A stretch of DNA of 8,539 nt from Acidobacteriota bacterium (GCA_022574065.1 JACZST010000074.1:1-8539), one strand, 5' to 3'. Shown: positions 1 through 6,509, counted from the first letter of the stretch. Made by a program: numbers and translations. Notes: generated by a model not told the origin, from the letters alone.

Positions 1-119
1 CCGATCGGATCGTGGTGCTCGATCAAGGCAGCGTGATCGCTGCTGGCGACCCCACCGAGGTGATGGCCGACCCTGCGGTAGTGGCCGCCTACCTTGGAGG
101 GAGGGCACCCGATGCTTGA
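1..119 (+). CDS. livG: LIV-type ABC transporter ATPase LivG, 3' end only
   Basis: Partial gene whose start lies outside the window; whole codons begin at base 3 and the TGA stop is at 117-119. The 38 visible residues contain IVVLDQGSVIAAG, then PTEVMADPAVVAAYLGG. This is the usual C-terminal tail of LivG, the ATPase that pairs with LivF in branched-chain amino acid importers at the cytoplasmic face of the membrane. The next gene starts inside it at 112 (8-base overlap), the classic livG-livF arrangement, which supports the call. The Walker motifs lie upstream of the window, so the assignment rests on the tail and the neighbour. Confidence 0.85.
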   Translation, partial: DRIVVLDQGSVIAAGDPTEVMADPAVVAAYLGGRAPDA

Positions 120-816
120 GGTGCGTGATCTCGTCGCCGGGTACGGACAGGCGCAGGCGTTGTGGGAAGTCGATCTGACCGTCGACGACGGCGAGATCGT
201 CACCATGCTCGGACCGAACGGAGCCGGCAAGTCAACGCTGGTCAACGCCATCTCCGGGCTGATCGCGACATGGAGAGGAACCGTCGAACTGGACGGTCGC
301 GGCCTCACCGACATTCCGTCGCATCGGGTTGCTGAGCAGGGTATCGCCGTGGTTCCCGAGGGGCGCCGCATTTTCCCCGAGATGACCGTCGCCGACAACC
401 TGGCGGTGGGGGCCTACAACAAGCGCGCGAGGGAGACGAGCGAGGAGACCCTGGAGTGGGTGCACGGGATCTTTCCCCGCCTGGAGGAGCGCAGCGGCCA
501 GCTGGCAGGCAACCTGAGCGGCGGCGAGCAACAGATGCTGGCAATCGGCAGAGCGTTGATGGCGAAACCCAGTCTGCTGCTGCTCGATGAGCCCTCGCTC
601 GGGCTCGCCCCGATCATGGTCGAAGCCATCTTTGAGGTACTACGCCAGATCAACGAATCGGGGGTCTCGATTCTGCTCGTCGAGCAGAACGCCATCGACG
701 CCCTCAACCTGGCAACACGGGGCTACGTGCTCGAGGAGGGACGGATCGTCATCGAGGGCGCCTCGTCTGAGCTGCTCGAGAATGAGGCACTGCGCAAGGC
801 CTACCTGGGATTGTGA
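112..816 (+). CDS. livF: LIV-type ABC transporter ATP-binding protein LivF
   Basis: A 234-residue ATPase of the high-affinity branched-chain amino acid (or related amide/amino acid) importer; it powers uptake through LivHM-type permeases. Visible motifs are Walker A GPNGAGKST at residues 34-42, the family-typical VPEGRRIFPEMTV at about 81-93, signature LSGGEQQ at 135-141, Walker B LLLLDE at 155-160, and VEQN in place of a canonical H-loop, as is normal for LivF. Length matches the family. I chose ATG 112 because GGAGGGAGGG at 96-105 is a good ribosome site for it; a TTG at 94 in the same frame would leave that site inside the gene. It overlaps livG by 8 bases, so translation is probably coupled. 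Substrate is not readable from the ATPase; neighbours suggest an amino-acid-like compound used by the genes downstream. Confidence 0.95.
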   Translation: MLEVRDLVAGYGQAQALWEVDLTVDDGEIVTMLGPNGAGKSTLVNAISGLIATWRGTVELDGRGLTDIPSHRVAEQGIAVVPEGRRIFPEMTVADNLAVGAYNKRARETSEETLEWVHGIFPRLEERSGQLAGNLSGGEQQMLAIGRALMAKPSLLLLDEPSLGLAPIMVEAIFEVLRQINESGVSILLVEQNAIDALNLATRGYVLEEGRIVIEGASSELLENEALRKAYLGL

Positions 817-825
817 GCCACTTTT

Positions 826-850
826 GTCTCTCCCGCGCAGCGGGGGAGAC
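826..850 (+). terminator. Hairpin after livF, likely terminator or 3' stabiliser
   Basis: A near-perfect 11-bp stem (GTCTCTCCCGC with GCGGGGGAGAC, loop GCA) starts 10 bases after the livF stop. The position suits transcription termination, but no T-tract follows; in high-GC actinobacteria such tail-less hairpins can still end or protect transcripts. It is also the left end of the compound repeat. Confidence 0.45.
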
Positions 851-952
851 GCGTTGGGCCGCAGGCCCGACGCAGAGGGGGCTTTGGGGGAGCTGCCGAC
901 TAAATGAGCACATCTCGTAACCGAAACTCCCAGAGCCCCCTCCGCTGCGCGA

Positions 953-1014
953 TGAGGGTTCGTAGATCGAGACGGTTCCCTCCGGCCAACAGGGACTCGA
1001 TCTAAGAACCCTCA
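953..1014. repeat. 19-bp inverted repeat, long stem-loop
   Basis: Arms TGAGGGTTCGTAGATCGAG (953-971) and CTCGATCTAAGAACCCTCA (996-1014) are complementary at 18 of 19 positions. The stem continues through TCCCT (977-981) and AGGGA (991-995) after a 5-base one-sided bulge, leaving a 9-base loop. It is AT-richer than the surrounding palindromes and sits in the middle of the compound element, so it may be a separate insertion or a bidirectional terminator core. Confidence 0.6.
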
Positions 1015-1041
1015 CACGGCCTACCGGCCGGATGCTCGCAC

Positions 1042-1060
1042 CTCCCCCACTTCGTGGGAG
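1042..1060 (-). terminator. Hairpin after the RidA-like gene
   Basis: Stem CCCAC/GTGGG with loop TTC, extended by CT/AG across a two-base bulge, lies about 25 bases beyond the minus-strand stop codon at 1086-1088. The position suits a terminator for the minus-strand gene; there is no T-tract. It is also the right-end copy of the 826-850 hairpin in inverted orientation. Confidence 0.35.
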
Positions 1061-1085
1061 AGGCGAACCGATGACTAGCAACTGC

Positions 1086-1520
1086 CTAATCATCCACGAC
1101 GGCGACCGCCTCCAGCTCGAGCACGAACTTGGGGCCGGTTGCCAGGCGCACCACCTCCACCGACGTGCTGGCGGCGCGGTGGTCACCGAGATACCGGCCC
1201 ATGACCTGGTTGATCGCGTCCTGATTGCGATCCTCATCGACGATGAAACGGGTCAGCTGCACGATGTCGGTGAGGGTGCCCCCTGAGGCTGCGAGGACCG
1301 TCTTCAGGTTCTCCATGGTGAGCTCGGTCTGTGTTGCCGCATCTTCGGGTATGTCGGAGAACTCGGCCGGCACATGGGGGTGGCTGTGGTACACGGGGGC
1401 TGCGGTCACGCCGGAGAGAAAGACCAGCGCGCCGGACCGAACCTTGATCGCAGGCGTGTACGGCATGTTCCACTTCGGGTCGTTTCCCTTGAGATGGATA
1501 AGCTCGACATCCCTTGCCAT
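1086..1520 (-). CDS. RidA/YjgF/UK114-family protein, catalytic Arg absent
   Basis: A 144-residue member of the RidA (YjgF/YER057c/UK114) fold, a small trimeric cytoplasmic family. True RidA hydrolyses reactive enamine/imine intermediates to 2-oxoacids and ammonia. Family signs are LVFLSGVTA (32-40), AATQTELTMENLKTVLAASGG (61-81), DIVQLTRFIVD (85-95) and the C-terminal SVEVVRLA...VLELEAVAV. In E. coli RidA the catalytic Arg105 lies three residues before the VEVARL block; here that place is Ser118 in AASTSVEVVRL, while the late Glu is kept (E137). It therefore probably belongs to a Rid subgroup without imine deaminase chemistry. ATG 1518-1520 is preceded by a GGAGGAG ribosome site (1524-1530 on the complement). 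It is divergent from the catabolic operon and may share its control region. Confidence 0.88.
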   Translation of the reverse strand: MARDVELIHLKGNDPKWNMPYTPAIKVRSGALVFLSGVTAAPVYHSHPHVPAEFSDIPEDAATQTELTMENLKTVLAASGGTLTDIVQLTRFIVDEDRNQDAINQVMGRYLGDHRAASTSVEVVRLATGPKFVLELEAVAVVDD

Positions 1521-1743
1521 GCGCTCCTCCTCGATCGCTTCGTCGCAGCCTATCCGATGTCTCCGCCGGCTATTAAGTCAGGGTGAACAGGCCGGTCCTC
1601 AGGGCTAAGATCGGTGCCGGAGTCTTGCCCGGTGCGCGACCGCTCAATCGATCGCGGGTTCCGGCGTACGGCTCGGCGCCTCTGCGAGCCCCGCGTCGCC
1701 GTTGGAACGAGGCCAGAACGCAGGGCAGAGAAAGGATACGACG
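1521..1743. promoter_or_regulatory. Divergent intergenic control region
   Basis: This 223-base gap separates the minus-strand RidA-like gene from the plus-strand operon and must hold promoters for both unless one is read through from outside. I found no pair of -35/-10 boxes good enough to name. The least GC-rich piece is around 1568-1578 (CTATTAAGTCA), a possible minus-strand promoter area. A purine-rich ribosome site GAGAAAGGAT (about 1728-1737) precedes the ATG at 1744. Short dyads such as CGGT...ACCG near 1631-1643 are too weak to call operators. Confidence 0.4.
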
Positions 1744-2994
1744 ATGGCCGAATTCCCAGTAGCAACAAGCCCTGCCCCCGGTATCATGGGCGTCGATTGG
1801 GAGCAACGCGTCGACTTCGACCGTTTGCGAAACTATCGCGTTGCCAGGGTCCGAGAGCAACTCGAGCAAACCGACCTCGGTGGCGTACTGCTGTTCGAGA
1901 CCAGCAACATCCGTTACCTCACCAGCACCCACATCGGATACTGGGCGTTCAACAAGGGTGAACGCTACGCATTGATCACCAGAACCGGCGAGCCTCGGAT
2001 CTGGGACTTCGGGTCGGCGGCAAAGGCGCACCGGCTCCAGCAGCCATGGATGAACCCTGAGAACTCGATCGGCGGCAACACCGGGCTCCAGGGCGCGATC
2101 GCCCCAACCTCGGGGTTGCAGACTCGAGCGGCCGCCGAGATCGCCTCCGTGCTCGCCGAGGAGGGCGTCGGCGACATGCCACTCGGTGTCGACATGGCGG
2201 AGACATCGGTGTTCCTTGCGCTGCAGTCGGCGGGGATCACGGTGAGCGACGGGCAGCAACTGATGATGCTCGCTCGCGAGATCAAGAACGAAGACGAGAT
2301 CATGCTGCTGACCCAGGCGTGTGCCATGGTCGACGGTGTGTACCACGACATCTATGAATTCCTCAAGCCGGGAGTCAGGGAGAGCGATGTGGTCGCCCTC
2401 GCCCACAAGCGGCTGTTCGAAATGGGCTCGGAGTTCGTCGAAGCGGTCAACTCGATCGCCGGCGAGCGGTGCAGCCCGCATCCCCACGTGTTCTCCGACC
2501 GATTGATTCGACCCGGCGACCAGGCCTACTTCGACATCATTCACGTCTACAACGGCTACCGCACCTGCTATTACCGGACGTTTGTCGTTGGCAGGGCCAC
2601 CCAGTCGCAACGCGACGCATACCAGCAGGCCAGGGAGTGGATGGATGCCGCCATCCAGCTGGTCAAGCCGGGCACCTCGACCGATGAGATCGCCAGGGTG
2701 TGGCCAAAGGCCGAGGAGTTCGGGTTCCCAAGCGAAATGGAGGCTTTCGGGCTCCAGTTCGGCCACGGGGTGGGTGTTGGGCTGCACGAACGACCGATCA
2801 TCAGCCGCCTCAACTCCCTCGATGACCCCATCGAGATCAAGGAGGGCATGCTCTTCGCTCTCGAGACCTTCGCCCCGGCATCGGATGGCCGGTCGGCCGC
2901 TCGGATCGAGGAGGAGATCGTGGTCACCGCTGAGGGTCCCAAGATCATCACCCTGTTCCCCGCAGAGGAGCTGATGGTCGCCAATGAGTACTGA
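1744..2994 (+). CDS. M24 (pita-bread fold) peptidase/hydrolase family protein with altered metal site
   Basis: A 416-residue, probably cytoplasmic protein with a creatinase-type N-terminal domain (about residues 20-175, including GGVLLFETSNIRYLT at 46-60) and a C-terminal M24 domain (about 185-410). The family includes Xaa-Pro peptidases, creatinase, ectoine hydrolase and the DMSP lyase DddP. Of the five classic metal ligands, D264, H341 (in FGHGVGVG), E374 (GMLFALET) and E389 (RIEEE) are present. The second Asp, 11 residues after D264 as in E. coli aminopeptidase P, is Cys275 in GYRTCYYRTF. H348 in LHERP is kept. A plain two-metal aminopeptidase is therefore unlikely; a C-N hydrolase or lyase of a small substrate is possible. 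ATG 1744 is preferred over an upstream TTG at 1702 because of its ribosome site. It overlaps the next gene by 11 bases and is the first gene of the operon. Confidence 0.88.
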   Translation: MAEFPVATSPAPGIMGVDWEQRVDFDRLRNYRVARVREQLEQTDLGGVLLFETSNIRYLTSTHIGYWAFNKGERYALITRTGEPRIWDFGSAAKAHRLQQPWMNPENSIGGNTGLQGAIAPTSGLQTRAAAEIASVLAEEGVGDMPLGVDMAETSVFLALQSAGITVSDGQQLMMLAREIKNEDEIMLLTQACAMVDGVYHDIYEFLKPGVRESDVVALAHKRLFEMGSEFVEAVNSIAGERCSPHPHVFSDRLIRPGDQAYFDIIHVYNGYRTCYYRTFVVGRATQSQRDAYQQAREWMDAAIQLVKPGTSTDEIARVWPKAEEFGFPSEMEAFGLQFGHGVGVGLHERPIISRLNSLDDPIEIKEGMLFALETFAPASDGRSAARIEEEIVVTAEGPKIITLFPAEELMVANEY

Positions 2995-4057
2995 TCGAGC
3001 TGAAGCCGGGCGCTACGACTTCGCCCTGCGGCCGCCGCGGCCGCCTGCGCCCGTCGACCACGGCAACGAGGATCTGCCGATCCCGCTGGAAACCAGGGTC
3101 GAGATGTATCGGCTACAGCAGGAACTCCGGCAGTTCGAGAAGCGCGCCTACGACCTGTTCATGCAGAACCTGGTGAAGGGAACGAGCCACCTCTCGCTTG
3201 GGCAGGAGGCGGTGGCAGCCGGCGTGGCTGCAGCGATACGGCCCGACGACTACAGCTTCGCCACCTACCGCGGCCATGCCCACACCCTGGCCCGCGGAGT
3301 CGGCATGGGCCCGGTCATGGCCGAGCTTCTCGGCAGGGAGGACGGCCTCCTCGGCGGTAAAGGGGGCTCGATGCACCTGACCTCGGTCGAGCACGGGATG
3401 ATGGGCAGCTACGCCATCGTCGGTGCCCACCTGTGCATTGCCAACGGTGCCGCCTGGTCGGCCCAGATACGGGGAACGGACCAGGTGGCCGTCGCCTTCT
3501 TCGGTGACGGCACAACCAACATCGGTGCCTTCCACGAGGCACTCAACTTCGCGGTGGTCTGGAAGCTCCCCGTGATCTTCGTGTGTGAGAACAATCTGTA
3601 TATGGAATACACGCCGAGCGACTTCGTAACCGCAGTACCCCACCCTGCTGCCGATCGGGCCCCGGCGTATGGGCTGGAGGCAGTGCTGGTCGACGGCAAC
3701 GACGCCGACGCGGTGTATGAAGCGGCCCGAAAGGCCGTTGAACTGGCGCGCAGTGGCGGCGGCCCATCGCTCATCGAGGCCATGACCTACCGCCACGGTG
3801 GCCATAGCAGGGCGGACCCAGGCAAGTATCGGCCCGACGGAGAAGTCGACGCTTGGATGAAGCGAGACCCGATCCCGATGTACCACCAGCGGCTCCTGCG
3901 GCTCGGGGTTGCGGAAGGACAGCTGACCGAGATACAGCAGGAGGTCGCACAGCGGGTCGACGACGCCACCGAGTACGCCAAGGCATCGGCGCCGCCGGGC
4001 GACGCGGCGCTCATGACCGACGTGTGGGCAGATGGCGGGTCGGCGTGGCGGAATTGA
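2984..4057 (+). CDS. 2-oxoacid/acetoin dehydrogenase E1 component, alpha subunit (ThDP-dependent)
   Basis: A 357-residue alpha subunit of a heterotetrameric E1 of the pyruvate/acetoin/branched-chain 2-oxoacid dehydrogenase type. It binds thiamine diphosphate and Mg, decarboxylates a 2-oxoacid (or cleaves acetoin) and passes the acyl group to a lipoyl E2. The ThDP motif runs from GDG at 184-186 to NN at 213-214 (FFGDGTTN ... VCENN). YRGHAH (95-100) and GGKGGSMHL (124-132) are family blocks, and HGGHSRADPGKYR (271-283) matches the loop YxxHGHSxxDPG. Overall wording is close to the AcoA/PdhA group; the true substrate is unknown. Residues 1-40 form a Pro/Arg-rich extension before the conserved domain. 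ATG 2984 lies inside the end of the M24 gene; GAGGAG (2965-2970) is somewhat far upstream, so coupling to upstream translation is likely. Confidence 0.93.
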   Translation: MSTDRAEAGRYDFALRPPRPPAPVDHGNEDLPIPLETRVEMYRLQQELRQFEKRAYDLFMQNLVKGTSHLSLGQEAVAAGVAAAIRPDDYSFATYRGHAHTLARGVGMGPVMAELLGREDGLLGGKGGSMHLTSVEHGMMGSYAIVGAHLCIANGAAWSAQIRGTDQVAVAFFGDGTTNIGAFHEALNFAVVWKLPVIFVCENNLYMEYTPSDFVTAVPHPAADRAPAYGLEAVLVDGNDADAVYEAARKAVELARSGGGPSLIEAMTYRHGGHSRADPGKYRPDGEVDAWMKRDPIPMYHQRLLRLGVAEGQLTEIQQEVAQRVDDATEYAKASAPPGDAALMTDVWADGGSAWRN

Positions 4058-5019
4058 ACTACCGGGAGGCGGTGGCGCACGGTATCGCCCAGGAGATGCG
4101 CCGCGATCCGCTGCTGGTGATGCTCGGCGAGGACATCGCAGACGCAGGAGGCGTATTCAAGACCACGGTCGGCCTGCTCGACGAGTTCGGACCTGAGCGA
4201 GTGCGCGACACCCCGATCTCTGAGCAAGCCATCATCGGCGCCGCGGCCGGTGCGGCGATGACCGGTATTCCGACCATCGCAGAGATCATGTTCTCCGACT
4301 TCATCGCCGTCTGCTTCGACATGATCGCCAACGAAGTTGCCAAGGCGCGGTATATGACCGGTGGGCAGATCTCGGTCCCGATGGTTATCCGCACCGCCAA
4401 CGGCGGGGGCTCTCGCTTCGGTGCGCAGCACAGCCAGAGCGTGGAGAACTGGTGCATGATGATCCCGGGCCTCAAGGTGGTCGCCCCTTCGACACCAGTT
4501 GACGTGATCGGGCTGATGGCGGCCTCGATCCGCGATCCCGACCCTGTGGTGTTCTTCGAGCACAAGTCATTGTTCGCCACAAAGGGCGAGATACCCGACG
4601 GTGAGATCGTCGACACACTCGGTACGGCCGCCGTCGTTCGCCAAGGCACGGATTGCACCATCGTTGCCCTGGCACTCATGGTCCCGAGGGCACTGGAGGC
4701 CGCGGACCGGCTCGCCGAGGACGGCATCTCCGCGGAGGTGATCGACGTGCGCACCCTCGTCCCACTCGACACCGAAACCTTGCTCGGGTCGGTTGCCAAG
4801 ACCGGCCGTCTGTACACGGTCGAGGAGAATCCCAGGCTGTGCGGATGGGGTGCCGAGATCACGTCGATCGTCGCCGAGGAGGTCTTCTGGGATCTGGACG
4901 GTCCGATCGTCCGCATCACCACCCCCCACGTCCCGCTCCCGTCTGCCGAGGCTCTCGAGGACCTTGCGATCCCCTCGGCCGACCGGGTGTACGACACCGT
5001 CGTCAAATCGATGGGCTGA
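4045..5019 (+). CDS. 2-oxoacid/acetoin dehydrogenase E1 component, beta subunit
   Basis: A 324-residue partner of the alpha subunit, with the transketolase-like pyrimidine-binding domain first and the transketolase C-terminal domain last. Landmarks are LGEDIADAGGVFK (28-40), the catalytic-type Glu60 in DTPISEQ, IMFSDF (81-86), ARYMTGGQ (101-108), the active-site His129 in GAQHSQS, PGLKVVAPSTP (141-151), and in the C-domain VIDVRTLVPLD and YTVEEN. Length is normal for AcoB/PdhB. GTG 4045 is chosen because GGCGGG (4034-4039) is suitably spaced and it gives the usual start (AELNYREAV). It overlaps the alpha gene by 13 bases; a TTG at 4054 is the alternative. No E2 or E3 gene follows, so the complex must borrow these from elsewhere or use another acceptor. 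Confidence 0.93.
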   Translation: MAELNYREAVAHGIAQEMRRDPLLVMLGEDIADAGGVFKTTVGLLDEFGPERVRDTPISEQAIIGAAAGAAMTGIPTIAEIMFSDFIAVCFDMIANEVAKARYMTGGQISVPMVIRTANGGGSRFGAQHSQSVENWCMMIPGLKVVAPSTPVDVIGLMAASIRDPDPVVFFEHKSLFATKGEIPDGEIVDTLGTAAVVRQGTDCTIVALALMVPRALEAADRLAEDGISAEVIDVRTLVPLDTETLLGSVAKTGRLYTVEENPRLCGWGAEITSIVAEEVFWDLDGPIVRITTPHVPLPSAEALEDLAIPSADRVYDTVVKSMG

Positions 5020-6278
5020 TGGCGACGTCGGAACCGCGGAACATCGCCGATATCAGCCCTCCGTCGGACCTGCCGAACCATGCCGATTTCGTCATCATCG
5101 GCGGTGGGATCATCGGGCTCGCCGTAGCCCGCCAGCTTCTACTCAGCGACGAACGCCGCTCCGTCGCGGTGCTGGAGAAGGAATCTACGATCGCTACCCA
5201 TCAGACCGGACGGAGTAGCGGAGTCGTGCACGCCGGCATCTATTACCGGCCGGGATCACAGAAGGCCGAACTGACCAGGCGGTCCGTCGGGATGCTCCGC
5301 GAGTACGTCGAGACACACGGTCTTCCCTACATCGAATGCGGCAAGCTGGTGATCGCCGCTTCGGAGTCCGAGGTACCGCTTCTTCGCGACCTCGAGCACC
5401 GCGCCACTGCCAACGGTGTCCCTGGTCTCGAGGTGGTCGACCGAGCCGGGATCGAGAGGCGAGAGCCTGCCGCCGTAGGGCATCTGGCGATCTGGTCGCC
5501 AACGACGGCTATAACCGACTTCGTTGCTATCGCCGAGCGCATCGCATTGGACGTCACGACTGCGGGCGGGATGGTCATCAGCGATGCCGAAGTGGTGGAC
5601 ATCGCCCAGTCGGCGACCAAGGTGGGGGTCGTCGTTGGCACGGAGCGGCGTCTGATCACCGCAGGGGTCGCGGTGGTATGCGCAGGCGTCCAGTCAGATC
5701 GCCTCGCAGTGCTGGCTGGGGACTCTGCGGAGCCGGCAGTGGTTCCGTTTCGCGGTGAGTACCTCCGGCTCGCCGCCGCGAAGACGGAGCTGGTTCGCGG
5801 TCTGATCTACCCGGTTCCGGATCCGAACTACCCCTTCCTCGGTGTTCACCTGACCCGCACCGTGCACGGCGACGTGCTGGTGGGACCGAACGCGGTGCTG
5901 GCCTTCGCCCGCGACGGGTACCGGTGGCGTGACATCGAGATTTCCCATCTCAGGGATCTGGCGGGCACGGCAGGCTTCCGGCACCTCGCCGCCGACCACT
6001 GGCGGCGAGGTGTGGTGGAGAGCTGGCGATCGGTCAACAAGCGGGCGTACGTCCGCGATGTGCAACGCTACGTGCCGGGGGTCGCCGCTTCCGATCTGGT
6101 CAGGGCGCGCGCCGGGGTGCGGGCACAAGCGGTCGATCGGAGCGGCAAACTCATCGACGACTTCCTCGTCGGCCGGAAAGAGCGCGTGGTGACGGTGCGC
6201 AACGCACCGTCACCGGGGGCCACCGCCGCCCTAGCCCTCGCCGAAGACATCGCCGCCAACGCGGCCGCCGCCATCTGA
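5019..6278 (+). CDS. lhgO: L-2-hydroxyglutarate oxidase-like FAD enzyme (LhgO family)
   Basis: A 419-residue FAD-dependent oxidoreductase of the DAO/LhgO family. E. coli LhgO oxidises L-2-hydroxyglutarate to 2-oxoglutarate, passing electrons to the membrane quinone pool. Motifs are the dinucleotide fold DFVIIGGGIIGLAVARQL (23-40), LEKES (52-56), HQTGRSSGVVHAGIYY (61-76), CGKL (107-110), VPFRGEYLRL (242-251), YPVPDPNYPFLGVHLT (264-279), VGPNAVLAF (288-296), GVRAQAVDRSGKLIDDF (366-382) and NAPSPGAT (395-402), all of which follow E. coli LhgO closely. It has about 20 extra N-terminal residues. ATG 5019 shares its A with the TGA stop of the E1 beta gene, so it is co-translated. The in vivo substrate may be another L-2-hydroxyacid. 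It is the last gene of the operon. Confidence 0.9.
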   Translation: MATSEPRNIADISPPSDLPNHADFVIIGGGIIGLAVARQLLLSDERRSVAVLEKESTIATHQTGRSSGVVHAGIYYRPGSQKAELTRRSVGMLREYVETHGLPYIECGKLVIAASESEVPLLRDLEHRATANGVPGLEVVDRAGIERREPAAVGHLAIWSPTTAITDFVAIAERIALDVTTAGGMVISDAEVVDIAQSATKVGVVVGTERRLITAGVAVVCAGVQSDRLAVLAGDSAEPAVVPFRGEYLRLAAAKTELVRGLIYPVPDPNYPFLGVHLTRTVHGDVLVGPNAVLAFARDGYRWRDIEISHLRDLAGTAGFRHLAADHWRRGVVESWRSVNKRAYVRDVQRYVPGVAASDLVRARAGVRAQAVDRSGKLIDDFLVGRKERVVTVRNAPSPGATAALALAEDIAANAAAAI

Positions 6279-6499
6279 CACCCACCCGATCTGTCGGTGC
6301 GACTGGAAACCTCACGCTGTGCGCGACTAAGGTTACGCAGCGTAGGGGGAAGGTACCGATGGGTCGAAGGGGACACCTTCCATTGCGGAGGGTGGAAAAA
6401 GGGGAAACCCGTCTTCCGTCGTCTGACTCCCCGGTCATCTGGGCACCGGCTGGGGTAATCGGTCGGATCGCGGATCGGGGAAACCTGGGGGAAGCCTGT
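6279..6499 (+). other. Non-coding stretch with many possible RNA stems
   Basis: This gap between the lhgO stop and the end of the minus-strand receiver-like gene has no convincing gene. An ATG at 6359 follows a strong GGGGGAAGG, but the frame has only moderate third-position GC and becomes Arg/His-rich antisense. Visible dyads: ACGC...GCGT with TGCG/CGCA inside (6314-6343); GGAAGGT (6348-6354) with ACCTTCC (6375-6381), whose right arm can instead pair with GGAGGGT (6387-6393); GGG-GAAA-CCC (6401-6410); an alternative GGGGA (6401-6405) with TCCCC (6428-6432); and CCGGT/ACCGG (6431-6435/6445-6449). GGAAACC occurs three times (near 6305, 6403 and 6478). I did not recognise a known riboswitch. 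Confidence 0.35.
6304..6333 (+). promoter_or_regulatory. Possible promoter 5' of a structured non-coding stretch
   Basis: TGGAAA (6304-6309) and TAAGGT (6328-6333) are 18 bases apart and resemble weak -35/-10 boxes, the latter fitting the TAnnnT form common in actinobacteria. A transcript would begin near 6340 and enter the structured stretch. The -35 match is poor, so this is only a candidate. Confidence 0.2.
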
Positions 6500-6509
6500 T
6501 CAGGCTTCC
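6490..6509 (-). terminator. Perfect 9-bp hairpin at the end of the minus-strand receiver-like gene
   Basis: GGAAGCCTG (6490-6498) and CAGGCTTCC (6501-6509) are exact reverse complements around TT. The stem spans the TGA stop (6500-6502 on the complement) of the minus-strand gene, a plausible stop/termination signal, and pyrimidine-rich sequence follows on that strand. It could also act on plus-strand transcripts coming from the structured stretch. Confidence 0.45.

Larger units (their letters stand above)
826..1066. repeat. Compound palindromic intergenic element (REP/MITE-like)
   Basis: The gap between convergent livF and the RidA-like gene is filled with nested inverted repeats. In order: hairpin 826-836/840-850 (11 pairs with one G-T, loop GCA); hairpin 851-860/864-873 (10 pairs with one G-T, loop GCA); arms 871-892 and about 924-950, imperfectly complementary around AGGGGGCTYTGGG; arms 953-971/996-1014 (18 of 19 complementary) with an inner TCCCT/AGGGA stem; the self-complementary CCGGCCGG near 1024-1031; and hairpin 1042-1060. 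The first and last hairpins are inverted copies of each other, both carrying TCTCCC, CG, AG and GGGGGAG blocks when read the same way, so the whole resembles a mobile palindromic repeat with inverted ends. No transposase is present. That it is repeated in the genome is inference. Confidence 0.6.

Noticed and set aside
826..1066. CRISPR array or tRNA in the repeat-rich gap
   Set aside because: There are no evenly spaced direct repeats, and no cloverleaf with a TTCRA T-loop; the structure is inverted repeats only.
1573..2787. Open frame of about 400 codons on the minus strand across the M24 gene
   Set aside because: It is the antisense shadow of a clearly conserved gene; composition is typical of the reverse of GC-biased codons and no family motif is seen.
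1744..2994. DMSP lyase DddP as identity of the M24 protein
   Set aside because: General fold and N-terminal wording are similar, but the DddP metal residues in FDTD and VDISRTW are not kept (FDII and TCYYRTF here).
3787..5081. Long minus-strand open frames across the E1 beta gene
   Set aside because: They lie opposite a gene with all E1 beta motifs, and their products are Arg/Ser/Pro-rich without recognisable domains.
6300..6375. Possible c-di-GMP (GEMM-I) riboswitch, from GGAAACC and GGTACCGATGG
   Set aside because: Only the 3' end resembles the motif; the GCAAACC, hairpin and ACGCAAAGC core is not present in order.
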